A DNA stretch of 6,492 nucleotides from Rhodobacterales bacterium (GCA_013298675.1 JAAFIJ010000164.1:1-6492), one strand, 5' to 3'; shown: positions 1 through 6,492, counted from the stretch's first letter. The notes: a model not told the origin generated them from the sequence alone. Program-made: numbers and translations.

Positions 1-1
1 C

Positions 2-1738
2 GCACGCAGCACAGCACGCCCCGGCGGGGTGCGCCTGTTGGACCGGGTTGAGGGGTTGGGCGATGGCCTGATCTCGCCTTTGCAGGCCTCTGCCCTGCAC
101 GCCCTGCGGCGCGGGTTGGCAATTGCTTTGGCGATGGGTGAGACGTTTGGCGCGCAATCGGGGCTGGCAGAGTTGAAAAAGGCCAACCTTGAGGGGCGGT
201 TACCCGAACCGCGCCGGGCAGAGTTTACTGAATTGCTGGCAGCCGAGGCATTGGTGTCGATGCATGTCTTTGCCAACGCCACCGCGTTTTTGTTGGCAGC
301 GCATTTGGGCTCTACCCCGGTTGAAGTGGGCGCTGTCGAAGAGGTGCTGACCGACAACGCCCCCCTCGCGCTGCAAGGTGTGTTGTGGGAGTTGGACCAA
401 GACATCGGAACGCTTGCCACTGACGAGCCGCGTCTGGTCGCCACCATCGCGGCATTTTGCGAGGCGTTGATGGAAAAGGTTGCATTGCGGGCCGAAACCG
501 CCGCGCGTCTTGGTGGCTTTGCGACAGGCGCTTGGAAGGTTGAGGCCGACGCGCTGGTGATCGCCGGGTTCAAACCCGCGCGAGCGTCCAAGGGTGGCGC
601 TTTGACGATGCAATTCAAGAAGCCCACCGAAGTCGTCGGCAACCATATCGCCAAATACCAAAGCATGCGCTTGGCAAAGATGCTGATGGCCTATGATTTT
701 GATCGCAAATTGAACCCCTTTGCCGAATTGGGCGGGTTTATCTTTACCTTTATGGGCGACGGCAAACCGGGCACGGGCAAGACAACGTTGATCCAGATGA
801 TGGCGGGGCTGTTGGATGGGTATTGCAAGGTGGCGGGCTATCCGTTCCGCTATCAGAACTTTTCCATCGATCAAATTGACAGCTATCAGGGCAAGTCGGG
901 CCAGAACGCGAAGGCGTTTATTGACAACGTGATCGACCCGTCGGTCATCGCCTTTGGCACCATCGACGACATTGATCAGGTGGCAGGCAAGCGCGGCGAC
1001 AGGCAATCGAGTGCCGGTCAGCAAGAGGTGACGGCGGTGTTTATGGGGGCCTTTGCCGGGGCCAACACGGTCGTGCGCGGCAACTGCACCTTTGGGATGT
1101 TTTCAAACTATCCCGAGAATGTCGACGACGCCCTGCGCCAACGGGCAGGTGCGCGGTTCTTGGTAGACGGGCCGCAAAGCCGCGAAGATTACATTGATAT
1201 TCTGGCGCTTTTGTTGGGCAAGAACCACGCCATCCCCTTGGGGCAGCACGATCTTTTCGCAGCGCAAGAGATCAAAAAGGCGGTCACCGCCAGTTTTGAA
1301 GGCTATTCCCGCCCGCATGAGGACGGGTTGATCAAGGTCTGGGACAAGGTGCAATCCGACATCGGAGCGCTGGACACGCTGGCCAAACTGGGCACGTACC
1401 TAAAGGCCATCCAACAGGCCGACGCGCGGTTTACCGGGCGTGCGGTCAAGAACATCACCGACGCGGTCAAAGTCCGCGCGATGGACTTTGAACTGCCCGA
1501 CGAATGGATGGAAAACCCAGATCTGTTTTTGTTCAAACCGTATGACGAAAAGCTGAGCATGATCAAAGGCATGACCACGCCGATCACGGTCGAGATGGTG
1601 ATCCAAGAGATCAACCGCTACGCGGATTCGGAATTCCGCTATGCCGATAAGTCGGACGAAGTGGCGATTGAAGGCATGGTGCGGGATTTTGGTCGTCAGG
1701 AAGAGGCGAAGCGGCGGTATTTGGCGGGGAAGGGATGA
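2..1738 (+). CDS. AAA-type ATPase, 5' partial
   Basis: Putative cytoplasmic AAA-family ATPase of unknown target. The frame is open to the left edge: nine codons (ARSTARPGG) precede the first possible start, a GTG at 29, and no ribosome-binding site stands before that GTG, so the true start is probably upstream. Numbering from the GTG, residues 1-200 are a mostly helical, Ala/Leu-rich N-terminal region with no recognised motif. The ATPase core follows: Walker A GKPGTGKT at 245-252, Walker B region VIAFGTIDDID at 306-316, a sensor-1-like Asn at 360 in FSNYPENVDD, and candidate arginine fingers R370/R372 in LRQRAGARF. The Walker B acidic pair is Asp-Asp (313-314), not the usual Asp-Glu. Residues 400-569 are a helical C-terminal region. 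There is no signal peptide or membrane segment. The stop overlaps the next start (ATGA). The AAA assignment is firm; the substrate and role are unknown. It may supply the motor for the membrane proteins encoded downstream (inference). Confidence 0.85.
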   Translation, partial: ARSTARPGGVRLLDRVEGLGDGLISPLQASALHALRRGLAIALAMGETFGAQSGLAELKKANLEGRLPEPRRAEFTELLAAEALVSMHVFANATAFLLAAHLGSTPVEVGAVEEVLTDNAPLALQGVLWELDQDIGTLATDEPRLVATIAAFCEALMEKVALRAETAARLGGFATGAWKVEADALVIAGFKPARASKGGALTMQFKKPTEVVGNHIAKYQSMRLAKMLMAYDFDRKLNPFAELGGFIFTFMGDGKPGTGKTTLIQMMAGLLDGYCKVAGYPFRYQNFSIDQIDSYQGKSGQNAKAFIDNVIDPSVIAFGTIDDIDQVAGKRGDRQSSAGQQEVTAVFMGAFAGANTVVRGNCTFGMFSNYPENVDDALRQRAGARFLVDGPQSREDYIDILALLLGKNHAIPLGQHDLFAAQEIKKAVTASFEGYSRPHEDGLIKVWDKVQSDIGALDTLAKLGTYLKAIQQADARFTGRAVKNITDAVKVRAMDFELPDEWMENPDLFLFKPYDEKLSMIKGMTTPITVEMVIQEINRYADSEFRYADKSDEVAIEGMVRDFGRQEEAKRRYLAGKG

Positions 1739-2172
1739 TGATTGAGAATTATTGGCTCAAAGCGCTTTTTGTTGTACTATTTTTGGCAATGCTTCCCAAC
1801 GACGCTTTCGCAGAACGTTTCTACTGCGATATAACTGATGCATTGAAAGTCGGCGAAAAAGGAACACTTGATCAAACAGAATTTCGAGAAGAACTTCTTA
1901 AGTCTCAGCTCGTTGTAGACCGTACTACCGGCACAATTACTCACCCGGATTTTGGGACGCAATTCTTTCCAAGCGTCAAGGTAGTGGACTCCGGTTCATC
2001 GGGTTCGTCATTTAAAGTAGTGGCGCTATCCGAAGAAGGATCGCCTATAAAAGTCGGCGAAGCACCCTATAGAAACATGCTTGTTCTTCAAGTTGGTGTC
2101 TATTCACAATCTGCAGCAATGCCTATGATCCTGCTGGCTGATACGACAATAGTTCTAGGTTTATGCCATTGA
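1735..2172 (+). CDS. Small predicted secreted protein, low GC
   Basis: Unrecognised 145-aa protein. The N-terminus has a typical Sec signal peptide: a short polar start with one Lys, a hydrophobic core at about residues 10-20 (ALFVVLFLAML), and a likely signal peptidase I site after AFA at residue 26. The mature part is about 119 aa, rich in Val, Ser, Thr and Gly, which suggests beta structure. It has only two cysteines, C31 just after the cleavage site and C144 next to last, well placed to form a disulfide in the periplasm (inference). The start overlaps the ATPase stop as ATGA. A second ATG follows at 1738 and lies better spaced from GGGGA at 1726-1730, so either could be used. GC is about 44% (191 of 438 bases by hand count) against about 60% in neighbours, with more A/T-ending codons, suggesting recent acquisition. 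The gene is real by its signal peptide and uninterrupted frame; its function is unknown. Confidence 0.72.
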   Translation: MMIENYWLKALFVVLFLAMLPNDAFAERFYCDITDALKVGEKGTLDQTEFREELLKSQLVVDRTTGTITHPDFGTQFFPSVKVVDSGSSGSSFKVVALSEEGSPIKVGEAPYRNMLVLQVGVYSQSAAMPMILLADTTIVLGLCH

Positions 2173-2249
2173 ATCTCCTTATCAAACTCGGTTTTTGCAC
2201 TGAAAATTTGATCGTGCTTTTCCTCCCCCCCGCCAGATTTGAATTCAAT

Positions 2250-2320
2250 CAAATCAGGCCGCGCCTGCCTGCCCGTGGCAGGCGCGTACCGCGCCAGCCA
2301 GACAGGCGCGGCCTGATTTG
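2250..2320. repeat. 71-bp palindromic element with nested hairpins
   Basis: The arms CAAATCAGGCCGCGCCTG (2250-2267) and CAGGCGCGGCCTGATTTG (2303-2320) are perfect 18-base reverse complements. The 35 bases between them hold two further perfect hairpins: CCTGCC/GGCAGG at 2268-2273 and 2277-2282 with loop CGT, and CGCG/CGCG at 2283-2286 and 2290-2293 with loop TAC. As RNA it could fold into a three-way junction; as DNA, a cruciform. No T-run follows, so it is not a classic Rho-independent terminator, and I see no target duplication or transposase. It resembles REP-type or other dispersed intergenic repeats of bacteria. Copy number elsewhere in the genome cannot be seen from here. Confidence 0.8.
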
Positions 2321-2404
2321 CCGATCGGTTTGGCCTGCTGGGAGCCCCTTGGCCTGCGGCCAACGGACGCGAAAAACGCATCGCAAGAGAGTTTTTAGAT
2401 CGGT
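2321..2404. repeat. Cluster of short palindromes and direct repeats
   Basis: This stretch lies directly after the 71-bp element and may belong to the same repeat unit. It contains the palindrome CCGATCGG (2321-2328), a 9-base direct repeat TTGGCCTGC at 2330-2338 and 2349-2357, and a perfect hairpin TTGGCC-TGC-GGCCAA at 2349-2363. GATCGGT occurs at 2323-2329 and again at 2398-2404, framing the stretch. A weaker pairing AAAAAC (2372-2377) with GTTTTT lies near its right end. No convincing promoter or coding frame was found here. The rest of the gap (2173-2249 and 2405-2446) shows nothing beyond a run of seven C at 2225-2231, a small inverted repeat GATTTGA/TCAAATC at 2236-2255, and a ribosome-binding site. 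Confidence 0.5.
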
Positions 2405-2434
2405 CCGGGGTAAGTGCTGTGACGTCGGGTATTT

Positions 2435-2440
2435 GGGGGA
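2435..2440 (+). promoter_or_regulatory. Ribosome-binding site of the 454-aa gene
   Basis: GGGGGA lies six bases before the ATG at 2447. This supports that ATG as the start, and it is the first ATG after the palindromic gap in this frame. Confidence 0.6.
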
Positions 2441-2446
2441 ACGATC

Positions 2447-3811
2447 ATGAAACGCCTGATCGAAAAAGGTCTGATGTTTGGCAATTTGATAGAGGTGTCG
2501 TCGCCCGCGCTGATCGAACGCTATAACCGCGCGTTGAAGCATCTGACGGGCAAGACCACAAAGCTGGCCGATTTCCACATCGACATCTCTGGCTATTCGC
2601 CCGAGATCGGGGTGGAGTTGGAGGATGATCACTACCTGAACCCCAACGGCTGTAATCGCCAGTTCATCTTGCTGACCACCAGCCAAAAGGGCTCGCCTCT
2701 GCTGAATATCAAATTCTCTACCTCGCGGGGGATTTTGCAGCAGTTCATAGAGGTGAACGAGGCGCAGTTGTTTGCCCTGACCGCGCGCGATGCGGTGGCG
2801 GGGGAGTTGCAAGGCTCTGTCTATGAGGTGTCAACGCCCGCCAAGCTGTTGGAAATGCGCCAGATCACGGTTGAGGCGGATACGATTGGCGGCCACGTGG
2901 CCGACGCCGAAAAGCTGACCGCGCTGATCGAGCGGTTCCGCGCGGAACCGGACGGCTGGCGCGATGACGCGCTGATTGGCGACATGATTGGTCTTGCGCG
3001 CAAAACCGGTGACGTGACGCGCATGCCGATCACCTTGCCCGCGATGACCTTTTCGCAGCCGAATTTCTGGACCAGCCATTTTGGTGGGTTGTATATTTTC
3101 CAAGACACCCGCGTGCCTGGTGTCATCGCGACCATGCCCCGTGAAAGCCTTGGCAAGATGCCGATCTTTCCCGTGTTCGACATGACGCAGCGCAATTCTA
3201 TAGCCGAATGGCTGGAATTGAACGGGTTGGTCGAGCCTATCGTTCAGGCGCGTGATATGGATGCCGCGGGCGTGTTGCGCCAAAAGATGGACTTCATCCT
3301 GGTCGATGCCGCCGATGTATTGGGCGTAGAAATAGGCGATGCGCGCCGGACAGAGTTGCGCAAAATCGCCTACAAGCTGGGCGAAAGCCTGCCAGAAGAG
3401 TTCCTCGGCCTGTCCGCTCTGCTGCGTTGGGTCGAAGGGGCGGGGAGTTGGCCACGCATCACGTCAGAGCACCCGGCCTATTTCTACACCCTGCGTGCGG
3501 CGGCGGGTCCGAACCGTGATCTGGTCAACATGTTGCTGGCAGAACTGTCGCCCAAAGACGTGCGCCAGATGTTCATCACCCACAAAGAGCTGTTCTATTT
3601 GTCTTATGCCAAATGGTCCGACCGTAAGCGTCAGTATGTGGCGGATTTTCTGGAACGGGAATATAAGGTCGACGCACAAGGCGCGCGTGAGGCGTTGTTT
3701 GGGGCTGAACCGTCGATGGACCCGCGACAGCGGCCAAGCGCGAAACCCAGCCGCGACATGACAGATTTGGTGGGCCCATGGGGCGCCGTGCAACAAGGGA
3801 GGCGGAGATGA
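2447..3811 (+). CDS. DUF6638-like protein of unknown function
   Basis: Soluble 454-aa protein with no signal peptide, membrane helix or nucleotide-binding motif, so presumably cytoplasmic. I recognise the sequence style (opening MKRLIEKGLMFGNLIEV, then FHIDISGYSPEIG at 43-55 and LNPNGCNRQFILLTT at 64-78) as a Rhodobacterales family annotated DUF6638; this is memory, not a search. Residues 1-140 look mixed alpha/beta. Other segments likely to be conserved are SQPNFWTSHFGGLYIF (203-218), LRQKMDFILVD (277-287), EHPAYFYTLRA (341-351) and NMLLAELSPKDVRQMF (361-376). Residues 420-440 are a Pro/Ser/Arg-rich, probably disordered linker before a short tail, VGPWGAV (442-448). Its stop overlaps the start of the next gene (ATGA), indicating translational coupling. 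It probably works with the upstream ATPase or the downstream membrane proteins (inference). The biochemical activity is unknown. Confidence 0.85.
   Translation: MKRLIEKGLMFGNLIEVSSPALIERYNRALKHLTGKTTKLADFHIDISGYSPEIGVELEDDHYLNPNGCNRQFILLTTSQKGSPLLNIKFSTSRGILQQFIEVNEAQLFALTARDAVAGELQGSVYEVSTPAKLLEMRQITVEADTIGGHVADAEKLTALIERFRAEPDGWRDDALIGDMIGLARKTGDVTRMPITLPAMTFSQPNFWTSHFGGLYIFQDTRVPGVIATMPRESLGKMPIFPVFDMTQRNSIAEWLELNGLVEPIVQARDMDAAGVLRQKMDFILVDAADVLGVEIGDARRTELRKIAYKLGESLPEEFLGLSALLRWVEGAGSWPRITSEHPAYFYTLRAAAGPNRDLVNMLLAELSPKDVRQMFITHKELFYLSYAKWSDRKRQYVADFLEREYKVDAQGAREALFGAEPSMDPRQRPSAKPSRDMTDLVGPWGAVQQGRRR
3797..3802 (+). promoter_or_regulatory. Ribosome-binding site that sets the 93-aa gene start
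   Basis: GGGAGG sits five bases before the ATG at 3808. The earlier in-frame ATG at 3778 has no comparable site and would put a charged MGRRATREAE extension before a clean membrane helix, so 3808 is preferred. Confidence 0.65.
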
Positions 3812-4089
3812 TAGCAATCTTGCGGTTGGCAGTTTTCGGCTTTGTCGCAATGACCGTGACCTATGTCACCATCTCTATCTATTCGCGCTCTGTTCGTCGT
3901 GAAAAACTGGAAAAGCAGTTTGACGCGGGCGAAGTTGAGGCGGGGGATGTCGAAATGGGTCGTGATGCCTATATAGAGGCAGGAATGGTCGCCTATCGTC
4001 ACGGACTGCGGCGCAAGTTGATTTGGCTGGTCTATATCATTCCAACGATCGTTGTCGCCGCGACGGTTTATTTTGTGAACTATCAGTAA
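3808..4089 (+). CDS. Two-helix inner-membrane protein, 93 aa
   Basis: Short membrane protein of unknown function. Two hydrophobic helices are clear: about residues 4-24 (ILRLAVFGFVAMTVTYVTISI) and 71-90 (LIWLVYIIPTIVVAATVYFV). The loop between them (25-70) has basic clusters next to both helices (RSVRREK and RHGLRRK) and an acidic middle (DAGEVEAGDVEMGRD). By the positive-inside rule the loop is cytoplasmic and both short ends face the periplasm. The start at 3808 overlaps the upstream stop (ATGA), and the next gene begins 10 bases after its stop, so it belongs to one transcript. The cytoplasmic loop is the natural contact surface for the soluble proteins of the operon (inference). I do not recognise a named family. 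A longer start at 3778 is possible but less likely. Confidence 0.8.
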   Translation: MIAILRLAVFGFVAMTVTYVTISIYSRSVRREKLEKQFDAGEVEAGDVEMGRDAYIEAGMVAYRHGLRRKLIWLVYIIPTIVVAATVYFVNYQ

Positions 4090-4099
4090 GGAAAGCCCG

Positions 4100-4774
4100 A
4101 TGTTGACCTATCTAAAATGGACCTTCCGCACCGTGCTGCTGCTGTTTGTCGCGGGCTTTCTGCATTATACACTGCCGCAGCACGACATCGTGCGCATCAC
4201 CAACACGTACAACCGGTTGACCACTGTCGGCACCGAAAACGCTTGGGCCTATGCGTCACCCGATACGGGCACGGCAGAATCCAGCGTGTCGCGCGACATT
4301 CGTTTTATTGAGGCGGTTTATCCCGATGAATCGGTGATTGTGTACCGCAATGAAGACACTGGCTGGGTTTGGCCGCCGTATTTCAAATACGACAGCTCTA
4401 ACCTTCAGGCCGAAGGCACGAACCTGAAATCGCCCAAAGAAACGCCGCGTTGGGTTTCGGTCACCCATTATGGCTGGCGCCTGCCGTTCCTGTCCATCTA
4501 CCCCAATGCTGTCAGCGTGCATGAGGTTGCAAGCCCAGACGTAAGGATCATTCCTTGGGTCAATATCATTGTACTGACTGCGCTTGGCCTAGGATTGTTC
4601 ATGCTGCGCCGCATGTGGTTGCAATTCCGCGAACGGATGATCGAACCCGCAATGGCCGAAGTGGGCGAGACATGGGACGAGGTAGAGGCACGCGCCGATG
4701 CGGCCAAGGCCAGCGCAGGCGGTCTGATGTCGCGCATTGCCGCATGGTTCGCGACATGGCGCAAGAAGGGCTAG
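4100..4774 (+). CDS. DUF1523 family membrane-anchored protein
   Basis: A 224-aa protein that I assign to DUF1523, a family of unknown function seen mainly in Rhodobacterales. It has an N-terminal helix at about 8-25, a domain of about 125 residues (26-150) predicted to be periplasmic, a second helix at about 151-169, and a cytoplasmic helical tail (170-224) rich in Arg, Glu and Ala. The family-like core includes LHYTLPQHDIVRI (21-33), YRNEDTGWVWPPYFKYDSSN (82-101) and VSVTHYGWRLPFLSIYPNAV (119-138), unusually rich in aromatic residues. There are no cysteines and no catalytic motif that I can identify. AAGGA at 4088-4092 gives a well-spaced ribosome-binding site, overlapping the upstream stop codon. 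It is the last gene of the plus-strand run, closed by the hairpin terminator downstream. It may act in envelope upkeep or as the exported end of the ATPase module; this is inference. Confidence 0.85.
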   Translation: MLTYLKWTFRTVLLLFVAGFLHYTLPQHDIVRITNTYNRLTTVGTENAWAYASPDTGTAESSVSRDIRFIEAVYPDESVIVYRNEDTGWVWPPYFKYDSSNLQAEGTNLKSPKETPRWVSVTHYGWRLPFLSIYPNAVSVHEVASPDVRIIPWVNIIVLTALGLGLFMLRRMWLQFRERMIEPAMAEVGETWDEVEARADAAKASAGGLMSRIAAWFATWRKKG

Positions 4775-4799
4775 ATCGTTAGCCCATTCATCAAAATAG

Positions 4800-4831
4800 A
4801 AATGCCGGACAGTTTCCACTGTCCGGCATTT
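4800..4831. terminator. Bidirectional Rho-independent terminator
   Basis: A perfect 14-bp stem (AAATGCCGGACAGT, 4800-4813, with ACTGTCCGGCATTT, 4818-4831) closes a four-base loop, TTCC. On the plus strand the stem runs into TTTTCATTT, and on the minus strand into TTCTATTTTG, so it can end transcripts from both sides. It lies in the 76-bp gap between the converging DUF1523 gene and pheT, 25 bases after one stop and 19 bases beyond the other, as expected for a shared terminator. Confidence 0.9.
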
Positions 4832-4850
4832 TCATTTCAGGATCATACTG

Positions 4851-6492
4851 TTAGCTGCGCAAAACGCCGCTGGTGGCTTTGGATACCTTTTCGATGATCT
4901 TGGCTGAAACCGCCTCGATCTCTGCGTCGGTCAGGGTTTTGTCTTGTGGCTGCAACCGCACGGTCAAAGCGATCGATTTCTTGCCAGCGCCCAACTGAGC
5001 CTCGGCTTTGTCGCCGGTAAACTGGTCAAACACACGCACCGAGTCGATCAAGGCTTTGTCAGCACCCAAGGCGGCATTGACCGCTGTCAAAGCTTCTACG
5101 TCTTTGCCCACCACAAAAGCGAAATCGCGGTCCACTGCTTGCAGGTCAGAGATGTCAAGCGCTGCCTTCGCGGGGGTTTTGATCTTTGGCTGCGGCACGT
5201 TGGCTACAAGAACGGTATAGGCAACGGCGGGTCCTTTGACCCCCATCGCGGCCAATATCTTGGGATGCACTTCACCGAAGGTGGCAATCAGATTGGGGCC
5301 AAGGCCAATCGCGCCGGACCGTCCCGGATGCCACCAAGCGGCCACCTTACGGGTGATTTGCACACGGGCAGGGGCGCCAAGGGCAGCAAGTACCGCCTCG
5401 ACATCAGATTTGGCATCGAACACATCGACTGGACGGCTGCTGCCATGCGGGTCGCGCAAGGATGACTGGCCGATCAACAGACCAGTTGCTTGCAAATGCT
5501 GTTCGCCCGGCTCTCCACCACTGAAAACGGGACCAATCTCAGCCAGTGCCAAATCCATGAAGCCGCGCGCCTGATTGCGCGCTGCTGCCCGCAACAGTCC
5601 GGGCAACAGGTCAGGACGCAGATGGCTCATTTCTGACGAGATTGGGTTATCGACGCGGACAGCATCAGTGCCGCCGCCAAACATGGTAGCCGCCGCGTGA
5701 TCGATAAAGCTGTAGGTGACGCATTCATTATAGCCCAAGGCCGCAATCGTACGCCGGGCGGTTCGTTCGCGCATTTGCAATGGGGTCAGAATCGGGCGCG
5801 GCACACCAGGAACCGCGCGGGCCAAAGGCTTGCCGACCAGCTTTGCCAGCGACGCGATCCGCGCCACTTCTTCCACCAGATCAGCTTCGCCCAACACGTC
5901 GGGGCGCCAGCTTGGCGGCGTCGCCATGTCGCCCTTCATCACAAACCCTAATGCCGTCAGCGTCTGGCGCTGCTCTGCTTCGGGGATGTCCATACCGACA
6001 AGACTGATGACGCGGGCGGGCACCAAACGGTAGGCACGTGTGGTATCAGGGGCCGCACCGTCCACCGCGATGTCAGAGGCGGTGCCGCCGCACAGATCAA
6101 GGATCATCTGGGTCGCAAGATCCAATCCGGGCATCGTAAATGCCGGATCAACCCCACGTTCAAAGCGGTAACGCGCGTCAGAATTGATCTTTTGCGCCCG
6201 GCCCGTGGTCGCCGTTGTGATCGGGTCCCAAAACGCGGACTCTAGAAACACATCGGTCGTCTCTGGCGTGCAACCAGAGTGGATGCCCCCCATAATGCCT
6301 GCCAGCGATTCCACGCCATTGGCGTCAGAAATGGCCAGTTGGCCCGGGGCCAGCGTGTAGGTCTTTCCATCCAGCGCTGCAAACTGTTCGCCGCCGGACG
6401 CGGCATGAATACGCAACGCACCGCCGGCCACCTTTGCAAGATCAAACACGTGCAAGGGGCGGTTCAGATCGAAGGTGAAGTAGTTGGTGATG
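4851..6492 (-). CDS. pheT: Phenylalanine--tRNA ligase beta subunit, 5' partial
   Basis: Beta subunit of the alpha2-beta2 cytoplasmic enzyme that charges tRNA-Phe; the alpha subunit (pheS) holds the catalytic site. The window carries 546 C-terminal residues of a family usually about 800 long. The N-terminal tRNA-binding OB-fold and first B1 part lie beyond the right edge. The frame is open to that edge, reading ITNYFTFDLNRPLHVFD, so the TTG at 6455 is internal. Numbering from the edge: B3/B4 editing domain at about 1-125 (SLAGIMGG at 62-69, ESAFWDP at 84-90, DARYRFERGVDP at 105-116); B5 domain at about 150-222, with PSWRPD and EADLVEEVARI holding the acidic metal-binding residues; synthetase-like core at about 235-430 (GYNECVTYSF, LRPDLLPGLL, WHPGRSG at 387-393, FGEVHP); C-terminal anticodon-binding FDX-ACB domain at about 450-546 (VDRDFAFVV, VFDQFTG, SIALTVRLQ). 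It looks intact and ends at TAA. The assignment is secure. Confidence 0.97.
   Translation of the reverse strand, partial: ITNYFTFDLNRPLHVFDLAKVAGGALRIHAASGGEQFAALDGKTYTLAPGQLAISDANGVESLAGIMGGIHSGCTPETTDVFLESAFWDPITTATTGRAQKINSDARYRFERGVDPAFTMPGLDLATQMILDLCGGTASDIAVDGAAPDTTRAYRLVPARVISLVGMDIPEAEQRQTLTALGFVMKGDMATPPSWRPDVLGEADLVEEVARIASLAKLVGKPLARAVPGVPRPILTPLQMRERTARRTIAALGYNECVTYSFIDHAAATMFGGGTDAVRVDNPISSEMSHLRPDLLPGLLRAAARNQARGFMDLALAEIGPVFSGGEPGEQHLQATGLLIGQSSLRDPHGSSRPVDVFDAKSDVEAVLAALGAPARVQITRKVAAWWHPGRSGAIGLGPNLIATFGEVHPKILAAMGVKGPAVAYTVLVANVPQPKIKTPAKAALDISDLQAVDRDFAFVVGKDVEALTAVNAALGADKALIDSVRVFDQFTGDKAEAQLGAGKKSIALTVRLQPQDKTLTDAEIEAVSAKIIEKVSKATSGVLRS

Noticed and set aside
29..31. 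GTG as the true start of the ATPase
   Set aside because: The frame stays open to the left edge and no Shine-Dalgarno motif is spaced correctly upstream, so the gene is treated as partial.
200..1024. Long minus-strand ORF (274 aa) inside the ATPase gene
   Set aside because: It is the antisense shadow of a high-GC coding gene with clear AAA motifs, and its product is His/Arg/Gln-rich with no domain or ribosome-binding site.
2250..2320. tRNA-sized multi-stem structure
   Set aside because: Although 71 bases long with three stems, the outer stem is 18 bp rather than 7 and no T-loop or anticodon-arm pattern is present.
2250..2320. Rho-independent terminator or insertion-sequence remnant
   Set aside because: No T-run follows the stem on either strand, and there is no transposase fragment or flanking direct duplication.
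2163..2450. Plus-strand ORF of 95 aa across the palindromic gap
   Set aside because: The translation is Arg/Pro-rich and simply reads through the inverted repeat; no ribosome-binding site and no protein-like pattern.
2249..2812. Minus-strand ORF of 187 aa
   Set aside because: Half is antisense to the 454-aa gene and the rest reads the palindrome; compositionally a shadow.
4944..5465. Plus-strand ORF of 173 aa opposite pheT
   Set aside because: Antisense shadow of pheT with no motif or initiation signal.
6453..6455. TTG start for pheT
   Set aside because: The reading frame continues to the window edge with typical PheT sequence (TNYFTFDLNRP), so this codon is internal.

Overview
The window reads as chromosome of an alphaproteobacterium, most likely a Rhodobacterales (Roseobacter-group) species. 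The evidence is the overall GC of about 60% in the lines I counted, the sequence style of the PheT C-terminal half, and two genes that look like families largely confined to that order (DUF1523, and a protein I recognise as DUF6638-like). These family assignments come from memory of the sequences, not from a search.

Layout: positions 1-4774 are a plus-strand gene run. It starts with an AAA-type ATPase whose 5' end lies outside the window. A short AT-rich gene for a predicted secreted protein overlaps the ATPase stop by ATGA. A 274-bp non-coding gap (2173-2446) follows, holding a strong 71-bp palindromic element and a second cluster of small palindromes. Then come a 454-aa soluble protein (DUF6638-like), a 93-aa two-helix membrane protein that overlaps it by ATGA, and a DUF1523 protein with two membrane helices around an exported domain, starting 10 bases further on. 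A perfect hairpin terminator at 4800-4831 closes the run. On the minus strand, 4851 to the right edge is the C-terminal two thirds of pheT (phenylalanyl-tRNA synthetase beta subunit), convergent with the first run and sharing the bidirectional terminator.

Working hypothesis (inference): the ATPase, the DUF6638-like protein and the two membrane proteins form one functional module, with a cytoplasmic AAA motor and soluble partner acting near two inner-membrane proteins. The small secreted gene and the palindromic gap look like later insertions into it, because the gene is about 44% GC against roughly 60% around it and the gap carries repeat-like structure. No CRISPR array, transposase, tRNA or rRNA was found. 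The most notable points are the uncharacterised ATPase/membrane operon, the low-GC insert, the palindromic intergenic element, and an Asp in place of the usual Walker B Glu in the ATPase.
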